A DNA stretch of 64,000 nt, taken from NCBI RefSeq assembly GCF_014696875.1, contig NZ_JACJQV010000089.1, positions 58,902 to 122,901 on the forward strand, in the 5' to 3' direction. This document shows, in pieces, positions 63,774 through 64,000 of this stretch. A program made the translations under genes and the position numbers. This DNA is from Microcystis wesenbergii FACHB-1317 (GTDB taxonomy: Bacteria > Cyanobacteriota > Cyanobacteriia > Cyanobacteriales > Microcystaceae). Position 1 is the first letter of the stretch. Every line of letters begins with the position of its first letter. Under the pieces are notes generated by a model that was not told where the DNA came from, made no database searches, and worked only from the letters and a program-made list of their open reading frames with translations.

Positions 63774-64000
63774 GGCTCTTCGTTACTCTTTATGCTAAAT
63801 CAACAGACAAGATGCCAAGACAACATACTTCTAACCCAAAAATTCCGAAAGTTTCTCAAGCCATAGGCTCTCCGTTTTATTAGTTTAAGTTTATTGTTGA
63901 TTCCCTCGACCACCCCATTCGTTGTCCTTTGCTCGAAATAACTAATTATTTCTCCAAACCAGTTTCGGATTGTTTGACAACTCTTGGTAAAAACACTGGA
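63774..64000 (-). mobile_element. ISL3-family insertion sequence (partial, window edge)
   Basis: The element end GGCTCTTCGTTACTC starts at 63774 and is of the GGCTCTT type used by ISL3 family terminal repeats. The transposase reading frame fills 63800-64000. The element continues beyond the window. It lies directly beside the membrane-protein remnant, so it is the likely cause of that truncation. Confidence 0.75.
63800..64000 (-). CDS. ISL3-family transposase, C-terminal part
   Basis: About 66 codons of the 3' end: QTIRNWFGEIISYFEQRTTN, GVVEGINNKLKLIKRRAYGL, RNFRNFWVRSMLSWHLVC, then TGA. The EGINNKLKLIKRRAYGxRN segment with its catalytic Glu is typical of ISL3 transposases. The 5' part lies outside the window. 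Confidence 0.85.
   Translation of the reverse strand, partial: SSVFTKSCQTIRNWFGEIISYFEQRTTNGVVEGINNKLKLIKRRAYGLRNFRNFWVRSMLSWHLVC

Noticed and set aside
1..64000. tRNA, rRNA or CRISPR arrays
   Set aside because: No GTTCGANNC T-arm context, rRNA-like sequence or spaced direct-repeat array was found by reading; a tRNAscan-SE or CRISPR search would be decisive.

Overview
The window looks like a cyanobacterial chromosome, most likely Microcystis or a close relative. This is an inference. It rests on small photosystem II genes (psbT, psbY), cyanobacterial NhaS3-type antiporter, NrdR and three-domain S1 genes, frequent GCGATCGC palindromes, many 7-bp tandem repeats of the cagttat/actgata type, several families of miniature inverted-repeat elements, and remnants of IS200/605, IS630 and ISL3 elements. 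No tRNA, rRNA or CRISPR array was seen.

Layout. 0.1-2.7 kb: a STAND (NB-ARC/TPR) ATPase gene split by one in-frame TGA. 2.7-3.4 kb: intergenic DNA with three kinds of inverted-repeat element. 3.4-6.7 kb: housekeeping block with a strong promoter and attenuator-like leader, rplJ, rplL, psbT, nrdR and rpsA. 6.9-14.8 kb: mostly core genes (FHA-adenylate cyclase, a DUF3120-like membrane protein, a bitopic proline-rich protein, a VOC protein, a TIGR02652-like protein, gamma-carbonic anhydrase-like protein, psbY, an FAD oxidoreductase, purB), separated by heptamer repeats. 15.0-17.4 kb: a two-gene module of an AAA ATPase and a candidate PD-(D/E)XK nuclease with overlapping reading frames, a possible defence system.

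18.0-31.9 kb is the most striking region. Fourteen tightly packed same-strand genes look like a biosynthetic operon without NRPS or PKS: a GNAT-like protein, three Rieske oxygenases, two ferritin-like/AurF-like diiron proteins, a plant-type ferredoxin, a membrane fatty-acid hydroxylase, a left-handed beta-helix acyltransferase, a GH3-type acyl-adenylating ligase, an exported NTF2-like protein, a membrane GT2 glycosyltransferase, a D-aminoacylase-like amidohydrolase and an Mpo1-like protein. Together they suggest an oxidised, amide-linked and possibly glycosylated lipid-like product. The product cannot be named from sequence.

32.1-36.6 kb: nhaS3-type antiporter, AMIN-domain amidase and murI. 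37.5-40.6 kb: an accessory patch with a D12-class adenine methyltransferase, a Uma2 nuclease, a HEPN-like protein and a PIN toxin/antitoxin pair. 40.7-47.1 kb: PBP1A-type synthase, pentapeptide-repeat protein, TauE/SafE permease, a DUF2854-like protein and a DUF1400 alpha/beta hydrolase. 47.1-48.6 kb: a tnpB-only IS element whose TnpB carries a repeat-derived insertion just before its first RuvC aspartate. 48.6-54.4 kb: an outer-membrane beta-barrel with a long coiled coil, a secreted protein, an MscS channel and a solute-binding lipoprotein. 55.2-56.6 kb: a conspicuously GC-rich ClC channel gene, probably acquired by transfer. 57.0-60.1 kb: a ZorA-like (MotA/TolQ/ExbB) gene with a frameshifted downstream partner, a transposase fragment, a DUF6887/DUF6888 pair and a decayed IS630 transposase. 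60.3-64.0 kb: a second MscS channel, glutamate decarboxylase, and an ISL3 copy that truncates a small membrane-protein gene at the window edge.
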